DNA from: Struthio camelus
Lineage: Eukaryota > Chordata > Aves > Struthioniformes > Struthionidae
Assembly (NCBI RefSeq): GCF_040807025.1
Contig: NC_090942.1
Location: 205,428,640-205,492,639, forward strand
Length of the DNA stretch: 64,000 nucleotides
Reading direction: 5' to 3'
The first letter of the stretch is position 1; the number at the start of each line of letters is the position of its first letter. Positions 1 to 13,735 of this stretch are shown here, piece by piece. The position numbers were made by a program, and so were the translations under genes. The notes beneath the pieces were generated by a model. The model saw only the letters and a program-made list of their open reading frames with translations, was not told the DNA's origin and did no database searches.

Positions 1-589
1 TAGCATTTCGGTTCCTTTTGCACCTGCTCCCGCAGGTTGATTCTAACACAATCAAATCCACACCCTCACCCTTCCCTTGCTAGGAGTCAGTCCCGCGTTT
101 GACCATACACTAAAGCGAAGTTGAAGCCTCCTGCAGCTAGGTTAATAGTACTAGGTTAATAGTAAAAACCAATGACCTATTCAAAACCTTTAACCTGCCA
201 GGTTAAAGTTATTCCAAATGAGCTGCTGGGTCAACTATGCACCAGCACTTTGTCAGATTAAACATCGTTTATCCATGTAAGTGATCTGTTAGCCTCTCCA
301 GAGCTGTCCCACTACCCTTTCCACCAGTTTCTCCTTGTCTCCTTGCTAGTCACTGACACTAGAAATTGTGGAGTTTGGAAGCTGCAGGTTCAATTTGGCA
401 TTTTTTCTTTCTCTTTGGACTCTTGCCCCAATCAGACTTTCCATGATCATTCACTGAATCCCTGCACTGAACTTGTGCCTCTCTTAGAGCCTGTGCTGGT
501 CCGCCCTCAGCCTTTCCAGTTGCCTCCACCATCTAGTGCACCAGAAAGGTATACCACGGGGTAAGAAGGTCTTTCGGCAGGCCATTTGC

Positions 590-850
590 TCTTTTCCTCT
601 TGATCGTTTTCCGGGCTGCAGCAGCCCCCGGGCATGCAGCCAGCGCACAGGCTGCTCTCACCCCACCCTGCACCTCATGTCTGGGTGCCTGCCTCACCTC
701 TGGAGCGGTGCCGGGGGCCGCACCCCACACTCGGCCCCACCGTCGAGCCTGCCCTGGGCCTGGCCCCTGGCCCAGCACTGCTGCGCCCGGGCAGCTCTCT
801 TCCCACTACCCCTACGCTTCCCTGCTCTCCCTCCACACATCTGCCCAGCT
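590..850. other. GC-rich patch in AT-rich flank
   Basis: About 260 bases are sharply richer in C and G than the sequence on either side, with runs such as CCCGGGC, CCGGGGGCCGC and repeated CCTGGGCCTGGCCC-like words. All frames give proline/alanine/glycine-rich translations without a recognisable domain. It could be a small CpG island, a regulatory element or an old repeat fragment. I cannot decide between these from sequence alone. Confidence 0.35.
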
Positions 851-3800
851 TAGCTTCCACTGCCTTATGCCACCGTGGCTGCTCAATGGCAGTTTTTAAA
901 TTTTGAATGCAGATACAACATGCACGTCGGTGCAATTATAGTTTACTCTGCTTAAGAAAAGTAAAGACTGGAAGTGAAGAGCTAGAAAGATCGGCTGTAA
1001 CAGTATGCTTCTCTCCTAGCTAAGCATCAGTCACACATCTAACATAGCACAGATTTTGAACTAATCTGTAAGTCAAAGTAGTGCTATATCATCGCCCAGG
1101 CACTTCCCCAGAGATGACAGGCTCCTCTATAGGCAGCTCTTCTCACACAGATGTCCTCCTTCTCCTGTGATGACTTTTGCTTCAGCAGCACCAGACCATG
1201 AGCACTCAAACTACCCTAGGCTTGGCTCACAAAGAGTTTTCATTTCCTGCACTAATGCAGACCCATGCTGTGTCACCAGGGCAGCTTGCAAATGGGCGGA
1301 AGTGTCACCATCAGAGCATGGAGGAAGAGTTGTTTTGCTCCTGACCTTGAATGAAGGTGTTTAGATGAAAAAGTGTTTTTGATACTCAGAGCTAATATAT
1401 GTCTGCCATGCAATTAACTATGGCGTTAATTGCAAAGGGACAGAAGTATTTCTGCCTCCTCTTTGAGCATCTCCTGCCAGGCATCACAGTGCCAAAGTCT
1501 AGGGGGAAAGAGAGAAACCTTGCTGTTCTGGGTAGCAGGATTCAGCTGCTCCTTCGAAACATATCACTTTATTTTTTTCTTACTGTTCTCTCATCTCCAT
1601 CCCCAGGAAAGCGTGTCCAGCTGCTAACCGCATCATGCTTTCTAGGATCACGCAAAACGCAGCTGCCATCACCAGTGCTGCCGGCCCATACAAGGGAGAA
1701 GGTGGTAGGCAGCTATTAACTGCCTCTAGAATAACTTTTTGGCTGAATGGGAAGAAACAATTGCCACTTTTGTATTCCTACTTAAAGAATACTATCACCA
1801 AAACCAGGCAGCCAAGGATATGGACAGGCACCTTAGCTAAAGGGGTGGCTAATCCATGGTGTTGAAAGCACAGAAGCGGGGGAAGTCTGCAACAGCACTG
1901 AGAGAAAGCTCAAGGGAGTAAACAATAAGTTGTCCTGATACAGTTTTCAACCCATAGCTACCACTGAGCAGAGCTAGGCAGCAATTGCATCCAGTTTTCA
2001 ATCAGTATTATTTCTAGCACCAGCCACAAATTTCCAGCTGTGCAAGGAGCCCTACTACTGCTCTGCTGCTGCTGGTACACTGCGGCAGCTGCTGAGCAAT
2101 AGGGGGTCACCCAGGCCAGGCAATGCAGCATGTTGCTTTGCAAAGTGCTAAGACACAAATGGTAGTCAGTCCTAGCAGTGCAATTTCCTGTTTCCTAGGG
2201 CAGCAGCTGATTTCAAAACAGGACATCAGACATACCAGCAAAGCTGGTTATAAGAATCTCTTTAATGCAATAGGACGGGCATCAAAGGACCTGCTCGGTA
2301 GGCAAGTGGTTGGATCCCTGCAAAGCAGTCTGTAATAACAGGCAGAATACCCGTGCTACACATGGCACAAAATCATTATATTGTGCAATTTTACTAATTT
2401 GGTTATGACTGTTCCCATTCTGATCATGTGGCAACTTTTCCATCATCAAATCCAGCAGAGCAGACTGAATACAATTGTTTCTTGAATATACAAATCATAT
2501 AAATTGCTTTGCCTGTAAAGCTCAGCTCAGCTTTGCCTTCTTGGTCATATCTTCAGTGGTAGGTTTTTTTTAATGGCTGGTATTACAAGAAAATGAGATC
2601 ATACATAAATTCTTCAGCATGTCACTGCATTAAAAGTTACCAGAACATGCAGCAATTGTATCAATATATGTACATGCAGCCTCTAACATCCTCCCTGCAG
2701 ATTATAGATCTTATTTCTCTGTTTTTCTTTATTCCTTGTAAGAAACTAGAGTAACGTATTACACATTACTGTGTATGATACCTCATGTTTCCTCAGTATG
2801 AAATACAATGTCTATAGGGTTAATTAACAAAGTGGTAATTTGCAGGAAAACTACTAATGTAATTAATACAACTGGAACAGGAAGGACTTCTTAATTCTGC
2901 ATCCCTTCAGGACCCAGAGTTTCAGCAAGACTGTATCAATTTTTCTTAAATACAGGTTGACACAATTAGAACAATTCAAGCACAGATTTACCAAGGAGGA
3001 GAGCACCAAAGGTGCTGAAGTTACCCCAGCAGCATTGCATGTAATTATCTTCAGCGGTCATCGTTGAAGGACTCCACAGAGCGCACAGTTCGCACTTACA
3101 CACTCACAGAGACTGACGCCCACAAGTAGTTGGATTTCGTTCCTGCAATAAGAAGTAGCCAGGATGATGAGTGGATGAAAGCTAGAAATGCCACGGTAAA
3201 CAGAGCTAGTCCACAGGATAACTTTTGCTTGTTAAGCAAAAATCTCATTCCACAAGAACAGAGCAGGTAGAGTAAAGGTAAAAGCATTTTACTTTGCATC
3301 ACTGTTTGTTTCTGACATGCAGTAGTTGCTCACTTCAGATTCCCCCGTCTGGTTAGGTCCTCTTCTTGTACTACCAGGTGCACTGGGATGAGTCCTTCAC
3401 TTGCCACTCCCATGGCAATCCAATTCTTTTAATTTAATCCAATTATTAATATGTGGAGCTGCTACTTCCGTTTGCAATGTATTTAGAACTTGACTTCTTT
3501 TGTCCTTACATCAGGAGAGTCAAATAGGGGTTGGCTGGGGAACTTGCTACTCACAGCCGAGGAAATTTGGCCTTCTCTTCTGTTGTTGTTCACACGGCTC
3601 TTAGCCTTTGCTCTGGCCTCAGAAGGTCACCACTCTTTCTTCTGCCTGTTCTACTCTGGAGCAGCTTTACAGATGGAAACAGGAAGCCTTCACATCTCAC
3701 TCAGATCCTAACTCCTTCCTTCAGCTGAATTCCCTCTCTCCTCTTCTTCAAGACCTTTACACTAGTTGCACATACAAATTAACTGTGAAGTCAGTTAGAT

Positions 3801-6020
3801 GTTTACCATGAATTTAGCAAGGAGGAAAGTGAGGACAAATCACCTGGCTTCATCTCTGCCATTAGTGTCCGCAAATGCTCCTGCGCAGTGCCAGCAAACG
3901 CTCCTGCGTCATACATCCTGGACTGTGGTCCCAGTCACACAGCTGTATGCCCACCGCTCCTCCAGGTCCCCACACTGACACCAGGACTGTATTATATCCT
4001 GGCTACACGGTAAACCTTCACCTAGGTTCGTTTAGGTAACCATTCATTTTCACCAGCTATAGCAGGCCCCCAAAGTTTTTTTTGAGACTTTCCTTTTCTA
4101 ATTGAAACTCCATTGTACTCAGTGCTACAAACAGTACTGCACACCTATTATCAGCCAGGGTCCGTCACCGAGGCGCTCTGCAAAACTGACACAGTGCAAA
4201 GGAAGTTGCAGGGCTGTCACTTAAAGGGAAACACCATCATGTTGGATTCTGTTTATTATTTTACACATATTAATTAAAGGGCTAATCATCCTGCAGAAGG
4301 AACCAACATTTGTAGTTTCTGGTGTTGCTTTCATTGCAATTGTTAAATATATATAAAACTAAGGATTTATCTAGACTACTCACACATATTTTACTTAAAA
4401 GGGGGAAGGGAAAAAAACTAATTTACAAAAAAATCCTATTTAATATAACCTGCATATACAGAATATCCATGTGTTTCTCCTTAAGTATTAGGTATCCATT
4501 TCTCATTAAATTTAATTAAGTATACTTGATGACAGAGTAAACACAAATAAGTGACAAACCTCATTACATTCTTCTTAAAACATGCAGCTATTGACTTCAA
4601 TGGGAGTTGAATCAAACCCTAAATTAAGAGTTGCATTGCTCAAGATTAAAACAACTTGTTTTAAAGCCTGGGGACGGTTTGTTCATTTTTCTTTTTAATA
4701 TTATATTAGAATTATTCTGTTTTAATACTTGTGCAAACAGGTGGGATAGGATTCCTCTTACCTAACTTTAGATATTTATTGTGTACACTTATGCATCTGA
4801 GCTAGTCATGCCAGACTCTCTTTATATTCAAAGGAGAGAAACAACCTCTTCTATGGCATGATTCACCTGGCCTATTTTAGATGTCTGCTTTAGAATGAGA
4901 TAAATCATGTACTAGCAGCATGTTTTTCTTCATTGAAAATATAGGTAATTACGCAACTCAGAGGTAGCTGTGTACACTACAGGTCTTTACATTGGATAAA
5001 ATAAATACTTTACCTGGCAATTGCAAATATTTAGATTTGCTGTCACTGAAAGTTGGAGATGATTAGCCAGTTTGTTGATTTGAAGCACAAATGTGCCTTT
5101 TATCTGATCTTCCAGTTGGAACTTGCCTGCTACAAGTAAAAGAAAGCTAAAAAATATTTTTAATCAATAATACTCTCTATGCTATTCTTTTGACATTCTG
5201 CATTCATAGCTGACCAACATCAATAGCTACTGATATTTAAAAGAAGGTGAATATGCTGCTCTTTCAATTTCCAGTGGTAGGGGGTTTTATACAAATCCAA
5301 GCTGAGTAAAAACTGGATTCTGATACTACTGCCCTACGCAATGAATTTTGCCTTATCCTAGAGATCCCACTGTAACCAACAAAAGCGCTCTTGGAGTTCA
5401 GAGCTAATCACAGAATTATCTGTGATATCATTAAATTCTAGTCAATCTGCTTCTTAGCTGCAACGGAAGGCATTTTCACTCCACAGTTCATATTCATCTT
5501 CATTGGTATATTCTCAGGTATTATAATTTTGCTATATCACAGTTACTGTATCTTGTTTTCCACAATAGAATATGTAAATAAAAACAGAATTTTATCTGGT
5601 ACATTAATAAGTATACTAGCTTCAGGGCTGTGCTTTCAGTTCAAATAATTCATCTGAAGATATCATTAAGTTTTTTTGCTTTGCTCCTTTATCTTAGATT
5701 ATGCGACTTTCATTATATGTTTCACTTATTTTAACTTAATTAAATGAAAATTAAAGTGATAATGTCTCTAAGATTTATTACCTTTCCTCTCCCCATGCAG
5801 TCCTGGAAAATATGAGAATATAAGTAAACCAATCAAGTTGCTGAGAGTTAATATCTCTGCTGATCTGGTTATTATTTTCTTCTAAAAGATGAGCTGAGGT
5901 ATACCATGAAACAAACTTTCTCACAGTGAGTTAAATTTATCTCTTGCAGTCAGTACACAGAAGCCTTACGTACCACTGCATATTTTGGAGATTTAACTAT
6001 AACACATGTGCTATAAAGAC

Positions 6021-7270
6021 CTTAGAATCATAGAATACTCTATGCTGAAATGACTTTGGGAGGTCATTAGGTTGAATCCCCTGCTCAAAACTGCTAATTT
6101 CAGAGTTAGATCAGGACGCTCAGGGCTTTCTCCAGCCAAGTTTTGCATCCCTCCAGCCTCCCTGGACAACCTGCTCCAATGTTCAACCCGCCATGAATTT
6201 TTTTTTTTCACAGCAGCTAATACAACTTTTTTAATGCAATTTACATCCATTGCCCCTTTTCCTTTTGTCATGGATCTCCAAGAAGATCTTGGCTCCGTTC
6301 TCTCTATAACTCCCCGCTAGAAAGTTGTACACAGCAGTTAGGTCCCCCTTAACCTTCTCTTCTTCAGACTGAACAAATCTGGTCCTCCCAGCCCCTCCTC
6401 ATATTGTCACATGCTGCAGCTTCCAAGTCATCTCAGCGCTCCTCCCCTGGACTTGCTCCAGGGCATTAGTCATTAATATTTCCTGCATTTGGGAATATCA
6501 AACTGGACACAGTATTAAAGACGCAGCCTCATGAGTGCCATAGAGAGGTAATAACCACTTCCTTCGGCCTGCTGGCTACCCTCCTACTAACGCAGCCTAC
6601 TATGCAACTATGCCTTGTGGCTGCGAGGGTGAACTGCTGGCTCATGTTCAACTTGTCCACCATGACCCCCAGGTCCTTTTCCTGCAAAGCCACTTTCTAG
6701 CCTGCTAGTCCCCAACCTGTATTGTTGCATGGGATTTTTCATTCCCAGATGAAGGGCTTTACTCTTGCCTTTTTGCACTTCAAGGGGTTTTTGTCAGCCT
6801 CTTTCTCTAGCCTATTCAGACCCTTCTAAATAGCAGCCCTAGCCTCCAGGACACCGTCTTCTTCCCCCGATTTAGTGTCGTCTGCTAATGTAGTGAGGAT
6901 ACACTCTAACTCATCATCCAGGTTGTCACTGAAGACATTAAATAGTACCAGGCCCAGTATCTAACCTGAGGAACGCCATTCATAACTGGCTGCCAGTTGG
7001 ACTTTGAACTAATCACAACTCTCTGAGCCTACTGGTTTTTCCACCTACTTTGTAGTCCACCCACCCACTCCATATCTCTCAAGTTTGTCTACAAGTACAC
7101 TACCAGAGATGATGCTGATAGTCTTGCTAAAGTCAAAATAAGCAATTTCCATTGCTCATCCCTCATCCCTCATCCCTCATCCCCAAAGCAGTGATCTCAT
7201 CATAGAAGGCAGACAGGTGTCTGTGCTAAAGCCATTCTGGCTGTTCTCAACTTGTATTAGTTCCCAGTGA
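6021..7270 (-). repeat. CR1 LINE, antisense, old and 5'-truncated
   Basis: Read on the minus strand, the element ends near 6024 with the degenerate CR1 tail (AGTATTCTATGATTCTAAG), a variant of the ATTCTGTG octamer repeat. On the + strand it starts with the usual reverse-complement words: the 'bad news' stretch after the tail, then CTGGACAACCTGCTCCAATG, and later the regions matching the C-terminal half of the CR1 reverse transcriptase (lack of allowance for 'GGGGAACGCC' type text near 6965 and 'AAGTCAAAATAAG' near 7130). All frames are broken by stops and indels, so it is a dead copy. A small CATCCCT tandem (four copies, about 7158-7187) lies inside it. Boundaries are approximate. Confidence 0.8.
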
Positions 7271-8207
7271 GGAAACAATATATATTTCATCCTACACAGC
7301 AATAACGCTTCCAGGAATTAGGTATACTGATGGCTTTATGATGCAGCAGTCAGATTTGGGCTAGCTTTTAGATGACAGTACACGCAGAAGGAAGCATAGA
7401 GACTCTCAAGCTATGTCCATACTATCCCCCAAGTTAGTTTGGACCGGAATTTGCACTCTTTGTACATATTCCTCATGTGCTGGTTCACATAAGCCTGAGA
7501 CTTGCGTAAGCTGCCATGATAGGGAATTAAGGTATGACTTGTAGAGCATCTTGTGCTTGAACCTCATTCCTGTAAGCAGTTTGGAATGAGCAACACACAG
7601 GTCACTTGAACTGGCCTACTGCCAAACCTATAAAGTTGTCCCATCGTACCTAGCAGCCTCATCCAGCTCTCTGTATGCCCCCACACCTTGACATCTTTCT
7701 GCTTCAGTGCTGACACCCCATCATTAGCTGTAGCTGGTGAGCTGCCAAATACCCACTCCGTCTATGAGATTTAAACAGCGGAGAATGTCTGGTATCAGCA
7801 GGGGATCTATTTGGCTCCCAAGGATATAATGCTTAATAAATTTTGTAAATATATGGAAATTATTTGGGGAATGCCACTCCAACAGGAGCTCATGGCAACT
7901 GGTCAATATCACTTTAGCAGAAGAGCTGAAGAGAACACAGAGAAGAAAATAAAACCTCAGGGTTGTCTTTTCCAAGATGAGGGCCCCTCTACAGCCACAT
8001 AAACCACATATTCATGACTGCAGTTAAGGATCTGTATGGCAGGTGAGATCCCAGAGACAGATTTTTAACACTGAGGCTTCTTTGTAATCTAAGAATGCCT
8101 AAGTAAGGCTCCACACTTAGTCCTATTCATAGCCTGTCTAGAGCTGATGGTACACTGCCATGAGCCCATTTCCTCAGGTTTCACAAATATGCTTTCCAGG
8201 TATGATT

Positions 8208-9960
8208 ATCAGAACATACAAATAGCCATGCTGGTTCAGATTGCAAGTCCATTTATCCCAGTATCCTGTCACCACCAGTGGCCATAAGCATACATAAGGA
8301 AGAACAAGAACAGAGCAAGTGTATAGGAAGCTCTCTCAAAATTTGACTATTTTCAGCTCAGGGTTTTTTATGAGTGGCTTGTCTATTAATCCTGAATGAA
8401 TCTCTCTTTTAAATATTTCTACACTCTCCCCTTGAAGCCGTGTAAACTGTTGCATCCATAATGCAAAAATCCTTTGGCAAGGAGTCGTAAAAGTTCATCT
8501 GTTGTGCAAAGCACCATCTCCTCTCACTAGCATTGAACCCAGGGCCTATGAGTTCCTTTTGATGGCCACTTGTTCTTGTACTGGAAGAAATGCCAAGGTC
8601 AATCCTTTCCCACCCTTTCTGTGTCAATTATGCTTATCATAAAGACTTTGCTCCTGAATGGTAATATTAAGCTCAGAGCCCATCGCTTACATGTGAAGGC
8701 TATCTTACATGTGAAGTTAGGATTGTTTTTTTCCATGAGTATCATTTAACATTTACAGGAGCCAGATTTTATCTACCTTTTAATTTCTTAGTCACTCGGT
8801 CTTACAAGGGCCTATTGTGGTCCTTCGCAGTCTGCCTTTGAACTTAACTGCCCTGAATATCTTCATAACACTAGCAAACTGTCTCACCTCACTGCTCGCT
8901 TCTTTTCCAAGTCACTTAAGAGTGTAATGAACAACAGATATCCCAGAACAGAGCCCTGGGGAACGACAGTGGTGACCTTCCTCTACTGTAATAACCAACC
9001 ACTTCTCTTCCCCTCTGCTTCCGAACTTGTAGCTAATTATTTACCCATAAAATGACCTCCTCTTTAATCCCATGACCACTTAATTTCCTCAAAAACTTTG
9101 ATCAGGGTGCTGTCAAATGTCTTTGTAAGTCCAAGGAGATTGTATCAGCTTGCCTTTATCCCAATACTTGCTGACACCCTTCAAAAAGCTCCAAGAGGAC
9201 TGCAAAGAAGGACTTCCCTTTTCTCGAAGCCACATTTGCTCTCCTGAGGTAACTTGTATTAGCCCAGGTAACTGCTCATTCTATCCTTTATTATAGTTTC
9301 CACAAATCTGCCCAGAGGTCTGATTTACAGTCCTGTAGTTCCCTTGATTCTCTCTGAAAACTACTTTACAACTGGTATCTACTTGCCACGCTCCAGCCCT
9401 CGGGTACCAAGGACTACAGTAAGGACTAATGTAAGTCTTCTTAGAACTGGTTGGATGAAATAACATTTGGTATTGGTGATTTGTTAACATCCATGCTGCC
9501 AATTCGTCACAAAATCTCCTTTAAAGTCACAGTTTCAGTCAGGTCCCCTGCTGGAAAAAGGATTCCGGCACGTGGGTTTTCCCAGTTCCTTCCACAGTGA
9601 ATGCCAATGTCTTTTCAGAAAAGGTCACCTGCTCTCTGTAGTGGTCCTTTTATACTACGATCGTTGATTGGCCCTACACACTCTCTACTGAGCTTCTTGA
9701 TGTGTTTAAAGAAGGTTTAGTGCTAGTTTAGAGTCCTTTAGCAAGTTGCTCCTTCCAACTCTTTCTTTGGGCCTGCTTAATTATATTTTTACATGCTATC
9801 AGCCAGGGTTTATGACATATTTCTATTTTCTTCATTTGCATATGACTTCAGCTTTTCGAAGGTCACTTTTTTGCTTCCAATAACCTCTTGTATCTTGTTG
9901 CATAGTCATAGCTGATTCCTTTTACCTTTACTCAAGCCTGCCTTAATATGCACGCTTATA
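8208..9960 (-). repeat. Ancient LINE (CR1/L3-like), antisense
   Basis: The left end carries the phrase ATAGCCATGCTGGTTCAGA followed by a 'GTCCATTTATCCCAGTATCCTGTC' type stretch, which I recognise as the 3' part of a widespread amniote CR1-type LINE in reverse orientation. Further right, around 8950-9600, come degraded matches to the reverse-transcriptase region (GAGCCCTGGGGAACGACAG; then a stretch on ageing 'CAAATGTCTTTGTAAGTCC'; then CTGATTTACAGTCCTGTAGT). No frame is open over more than about 70 codons, so it is a molecular fossil. The right boundary near 9960 is a guess. It may be two fragments rather than one. Confidence 0.55.
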
Positions 9961-12900
9961 TGCATGCGCTGGCATATAACCTTAAGATGTTAAAAGCACA
10001 ATTCTGCCATATCCCAGGAATTGGCTTCTAGTGATTATGATTATGTGAGTATTAGTTAAGAGGAAGAGAAGGCTACGCGGTTTCTGATAAGAGAGCAGAT
10101 GGCACTCCCCAGCCTCTGGCTCTCTCGGGACACCGGACATAGAAGTACCTCCTGATAAAGCAGAGTCACAGCACCTTTTCAACAAAAAACATGTTCCCCC
10201 TCCAATTTCTTATACTCCACTGATGTACTGCACAGAGGGTCACTACCTTCTTCCTTCATCATATGCCTCTCCAGGCCATAGCACTCTACAGCAACCCTCC
10301 AAGACCCCAATCCATATTGCCCTGTGAGAAATCCTCCTCACAGTCTATTTTCTCCAGTCCAGGACAGTGCAGTCCCAATGAGTATTCAAATGCAGCTAAT
10401 GATTAATGAATCCTAGAAGTAAGGGAAGGAGAAGAATAAACCTCCAGTAGTATTCTTGGACATCAAGAAAAAGCAAAAGGAAAGGGAGCCATGGAATCAT
10501 TGTCCAAAGCAGCACCAAATACCAGGACAGTAGCATCATGAAGTGCAAGGGTCAGCTGCAGCTGCTTTCACGTGATCGCTCTCATGCACACTTTTCCCTG
10601 CTGTTATACACAGCTAGCCTGCTTTCAGGCTATCACTCTTGCTTTTTTTCTTGTTTTAGGCAAAAAACATATCCTATTTGGCCATGTTGCCCTCTTTTCC
10701 CACCCTAAGGGATCTATTTTAGCAGCAACAACCCCGAAATCATATAGACAGCATATGAGGCTGGAAGACGCAAAGAAAAGAGGCAGTAGCACCAAGTAAT
10801 ACTTGCAAGATGAAGAAGTCTGACATGCTGGTAAGCCAAAGTCTAGAAGAGGGGGAAGGGAGCAGCCACTGCTCAAGCAATTGGGAGGAGAAGAAGAGAC
10901 CGTGAACAAGAAGAGACTCACAGAGGAAGTGCTTGAGGAAACCTGCTCCGTGAAAGGAGCAGTCTGCAGCCATATAGGCTGCAAGATGCAACCTGTGAAC
11001 GTGGTGTATCTTGAAGATTAGCTTTCTTCACAGGAGTAGGCCTACAGCCTGTGGCAGTTTCAGGGTAGACACAATGGGCCTGAGCTCCACAACCTGCTCA
11101 GCCCAGTCCTGGCTCCCTGTTTGCCTCACAGGGGTTGTGCAGCACACAGAAAGCTATAATAATATGAGCATCACTTGGATGTTGACATCGAGGCAACCAT
11201 CAAAGTCTACCACTTCACACTTAAAATGCCTAAATGAAAATGCAAAGCCCTGTTGAAGTGGGAGCTGAGGGCCTCGTTAAAGATCCTGCAGGATACCGTT
11301 CAGTGGAAATGTCTGTGTTTGGCAGGGGGAAACAGCGCAACCCACAATGTCCTAACTTAGCTGGACCTCTAGTTTTTAACACAATACAAATAAATCAATA
11401 ACAATTACTACAGTAAACTGAGATTTGAATTATGGACTTTTTAATCAGGGAAGCATTGCTTTATTTTTTAAAAGTAGTATGATCAAATATTATTGACCTA
11501 GGTTAGTGCTGGAAATATTTATTTCAAACACAGTAAGCCGATTCAATACATTTTAAATGAAAGATGCTTCACATTTATTCTTTGCATTGCCATGAAGTCT
11601 TTTTCACTTAATGCAAGGAGTTAATGAAACTAGCCTTCACTAATCTGCGTGACAATTTTCACAGTAATTAGTTCAACAGGAACAGACAAGACCTTACAGC
11701 TCTTCCAAGCCTGGAGGCCAATGGCTGCAACATTCAACCAATCCTGCTGCACATTCGCCTACATTCTCTAGCTACAGCTCAGCTTTCAGAAACAACCCCT
11801 CTGGCTTTCTGGAGTCCTGCGCTTTGAAGCCTCCACTGACAGTAAATGGAGTTAACGCCACCCATTAGTACAACAGTATTTGTAAAATGCAGTTTTTGAA
11901 GAATTTGCCCTATAATTAAGGTGTGCGTGTCAGCATCCTCTTTAGTGGCATTGGCAATTAACATTACTAATAGACATGTCTCATGTCTGCAGCCTTTCAC
12001 ATGCTATTTTGGCCCTCTGTTTCTGTTGCTAAATAGAAGAAATACTACTTATTTATAAGAAAACACTTTTGTAGCTTCCTGGAACAGTTTTTAGCTAAAA
12101 ATCACAGAAAAAGTCCCTCTCCTGTCCTGGATTTATGCAACAAAAAATAAAACACCTAAGGTGGTAGACATTCTAAATGCTGGAACACGGTCTTGAAAGC
12201 AAGGTGGAGTAATGAAGAGATGTATGGGAAAATGGTTATTTTTCACAAATAAAATTCTAGTAGAAGACTCCATAGGTAGCATCTGGTTTTAGTCAGGATC
12301 CGTTTTGGAAGGATGATCTACCATGAAAGATAAGCTGTGTAAATGAAGCTCTTTTTACCATATGAGATGGCTGTACCCAAATGCCTAAAAACTCTAGATG
12401 AAACTAGCTGAAATAATAACCATTGTGAGGAATGACAGCATCTTTCTAGAGCTACTGGTGTACCAACTCAGCACTCCTCTAAATATTCCCATTAGTCAGC
12501 AGAGATTGAAAAACCTATTTCTTTCTTGTTATTGCCTAGAAGCTCATTGTAATGGATCTGCAGAAAAGAATGTCATTGTGCTCTTTCTCAGCCCTGGGAG
12601 TAGATCTGGGGTGATCCAGGAGCACTGTGACCGACGCTTCCCATAGCCTGCAGGTGCTAGGTAGAAAGAGAGAGTAGAGAGAGTCGTTATATTCAAAACA
12701 CCGCCTGGGAGAGTCCCAGGAAAAACTCAACTTCTACTGGAACGAAGCCACGAAGGATATACAAAACAGGAACAAATCTTTGTCTTGACATTCCTTTTCC
12801 GTAGTTTCCTTCTAGCCCATAGGAGAGCTTTTTTTCTGATAAAAGAAAAAAAAATGGAAATAACAGGTTTGGACTTCAGTCAGAGACGGATTCTGTACTC

Positions 12901-13698
12901 TATTAAAAATCCAGTGGGTCTGCTTGCTGTTTTCTCTGTGGGAGACACCTCCTCTCAGCATCTGCTAAACAACATAATACTTTCCTTGTATTTTCAAGAG
13001 TTGTTTCGTAGCTTGTTTTTGCTGCTTTGCCATCGGGAATCAGGTAAGTTCCTCTCTGGGCCAGCCTAGAGATGCCAGAAGCTACACCAAAACAAGGAGC
13101 CTCCTGGAACCTATTGTTCCCACTGAGCTCTGAGGTCCTTAGTTTTGCACAGCTCTAGCGGGGAGGCACCCTTCCAGCAGCCCCGCTCCGGCACCCGGCT
13201 GTGCGGGACCGCCGCTGTGCAACGCTCACCCCGCTCCTGCCGCATCCCGCCACGCGACACTCCTGCTTTCCCAGGACAACACCGGCATCTACCTTTCCTT
13301 CACCATGCAGCTGTGACCACATCTGCAGTTCAGCCCTGAATAAAGCCTCTCTTCTTTGACCGAAATATTTCAGAGGATTTTTTACAAGCTGTTCAGCTAG
13401 CGCCTGTTAGACAGCCACAGACATCGGCAACTTCCTTCAGAGAGACAGAGCTGCTCAAACCCACGTGGGTCTTCCCGATCCACGTCCGAATGAAACGCAG
13501 GATGAAACTGCTGCTGAGACGCAGCAGTAACAGGGAGGCTGAGAACATCTCGCTTCCATTTCTTCGTGAAAACTTCCCACACACTGCCCCTTACCTTCCC
13601 TGCAGAAAAAACAAAAACAAAAACATTTTGGACCCACTTTTCATGAGCGTAAAAACATCCATCCACTGAGGCAGAACAGAGAAGCACAGGGGTGCAAG

Positions 13699-13701
<3 letters not shown>

Positions 13702-13735
<34 letters not shown>

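Larger units (their letters stand above)
1..13690. other. Intergenic region upstream of EXPH5, no supported gene
   Basis: No open frame here looks like a conserved protein. The longer ones are short, low in recognisable motifs, and several begin at non-ATG codons. I looked on the minus strand for DDX10, which I recall as the divergent neighbour of EXPH5 in mammals, and saw no DEAD-box helicase motifs; its first exon is presumably further left. Recognisable content is two antisense LINE copies (about 6.0-7.3 and 8.2-10.0 kb), a GC-rich patch at 590-850, and a second mildly GC-rich patch at 13140-13320. A strong splice-donor-like CAG|GTAAGT sits at 13041-13049 and a CACGTG E-box at 13462-13467. 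The rest is AT-rich unique-looking sequence in which I see nothing. Confidence 0.6.

Noticed and set aside
7158-7187. CATCCCT direct repeats considered as a CRISPR-like or regulatory array
   Set aside because: Four copies with no spacers inside a dead LINE in a vertebrate genome: a simple tandem duplication.
10625-10984. 119-codon minus-strand frame
   Set aside because: Ser/Leu/Phe-rich reading of purine-rich + strand sequence (GAAGAAGAG tracts). Unconvincing as protein.
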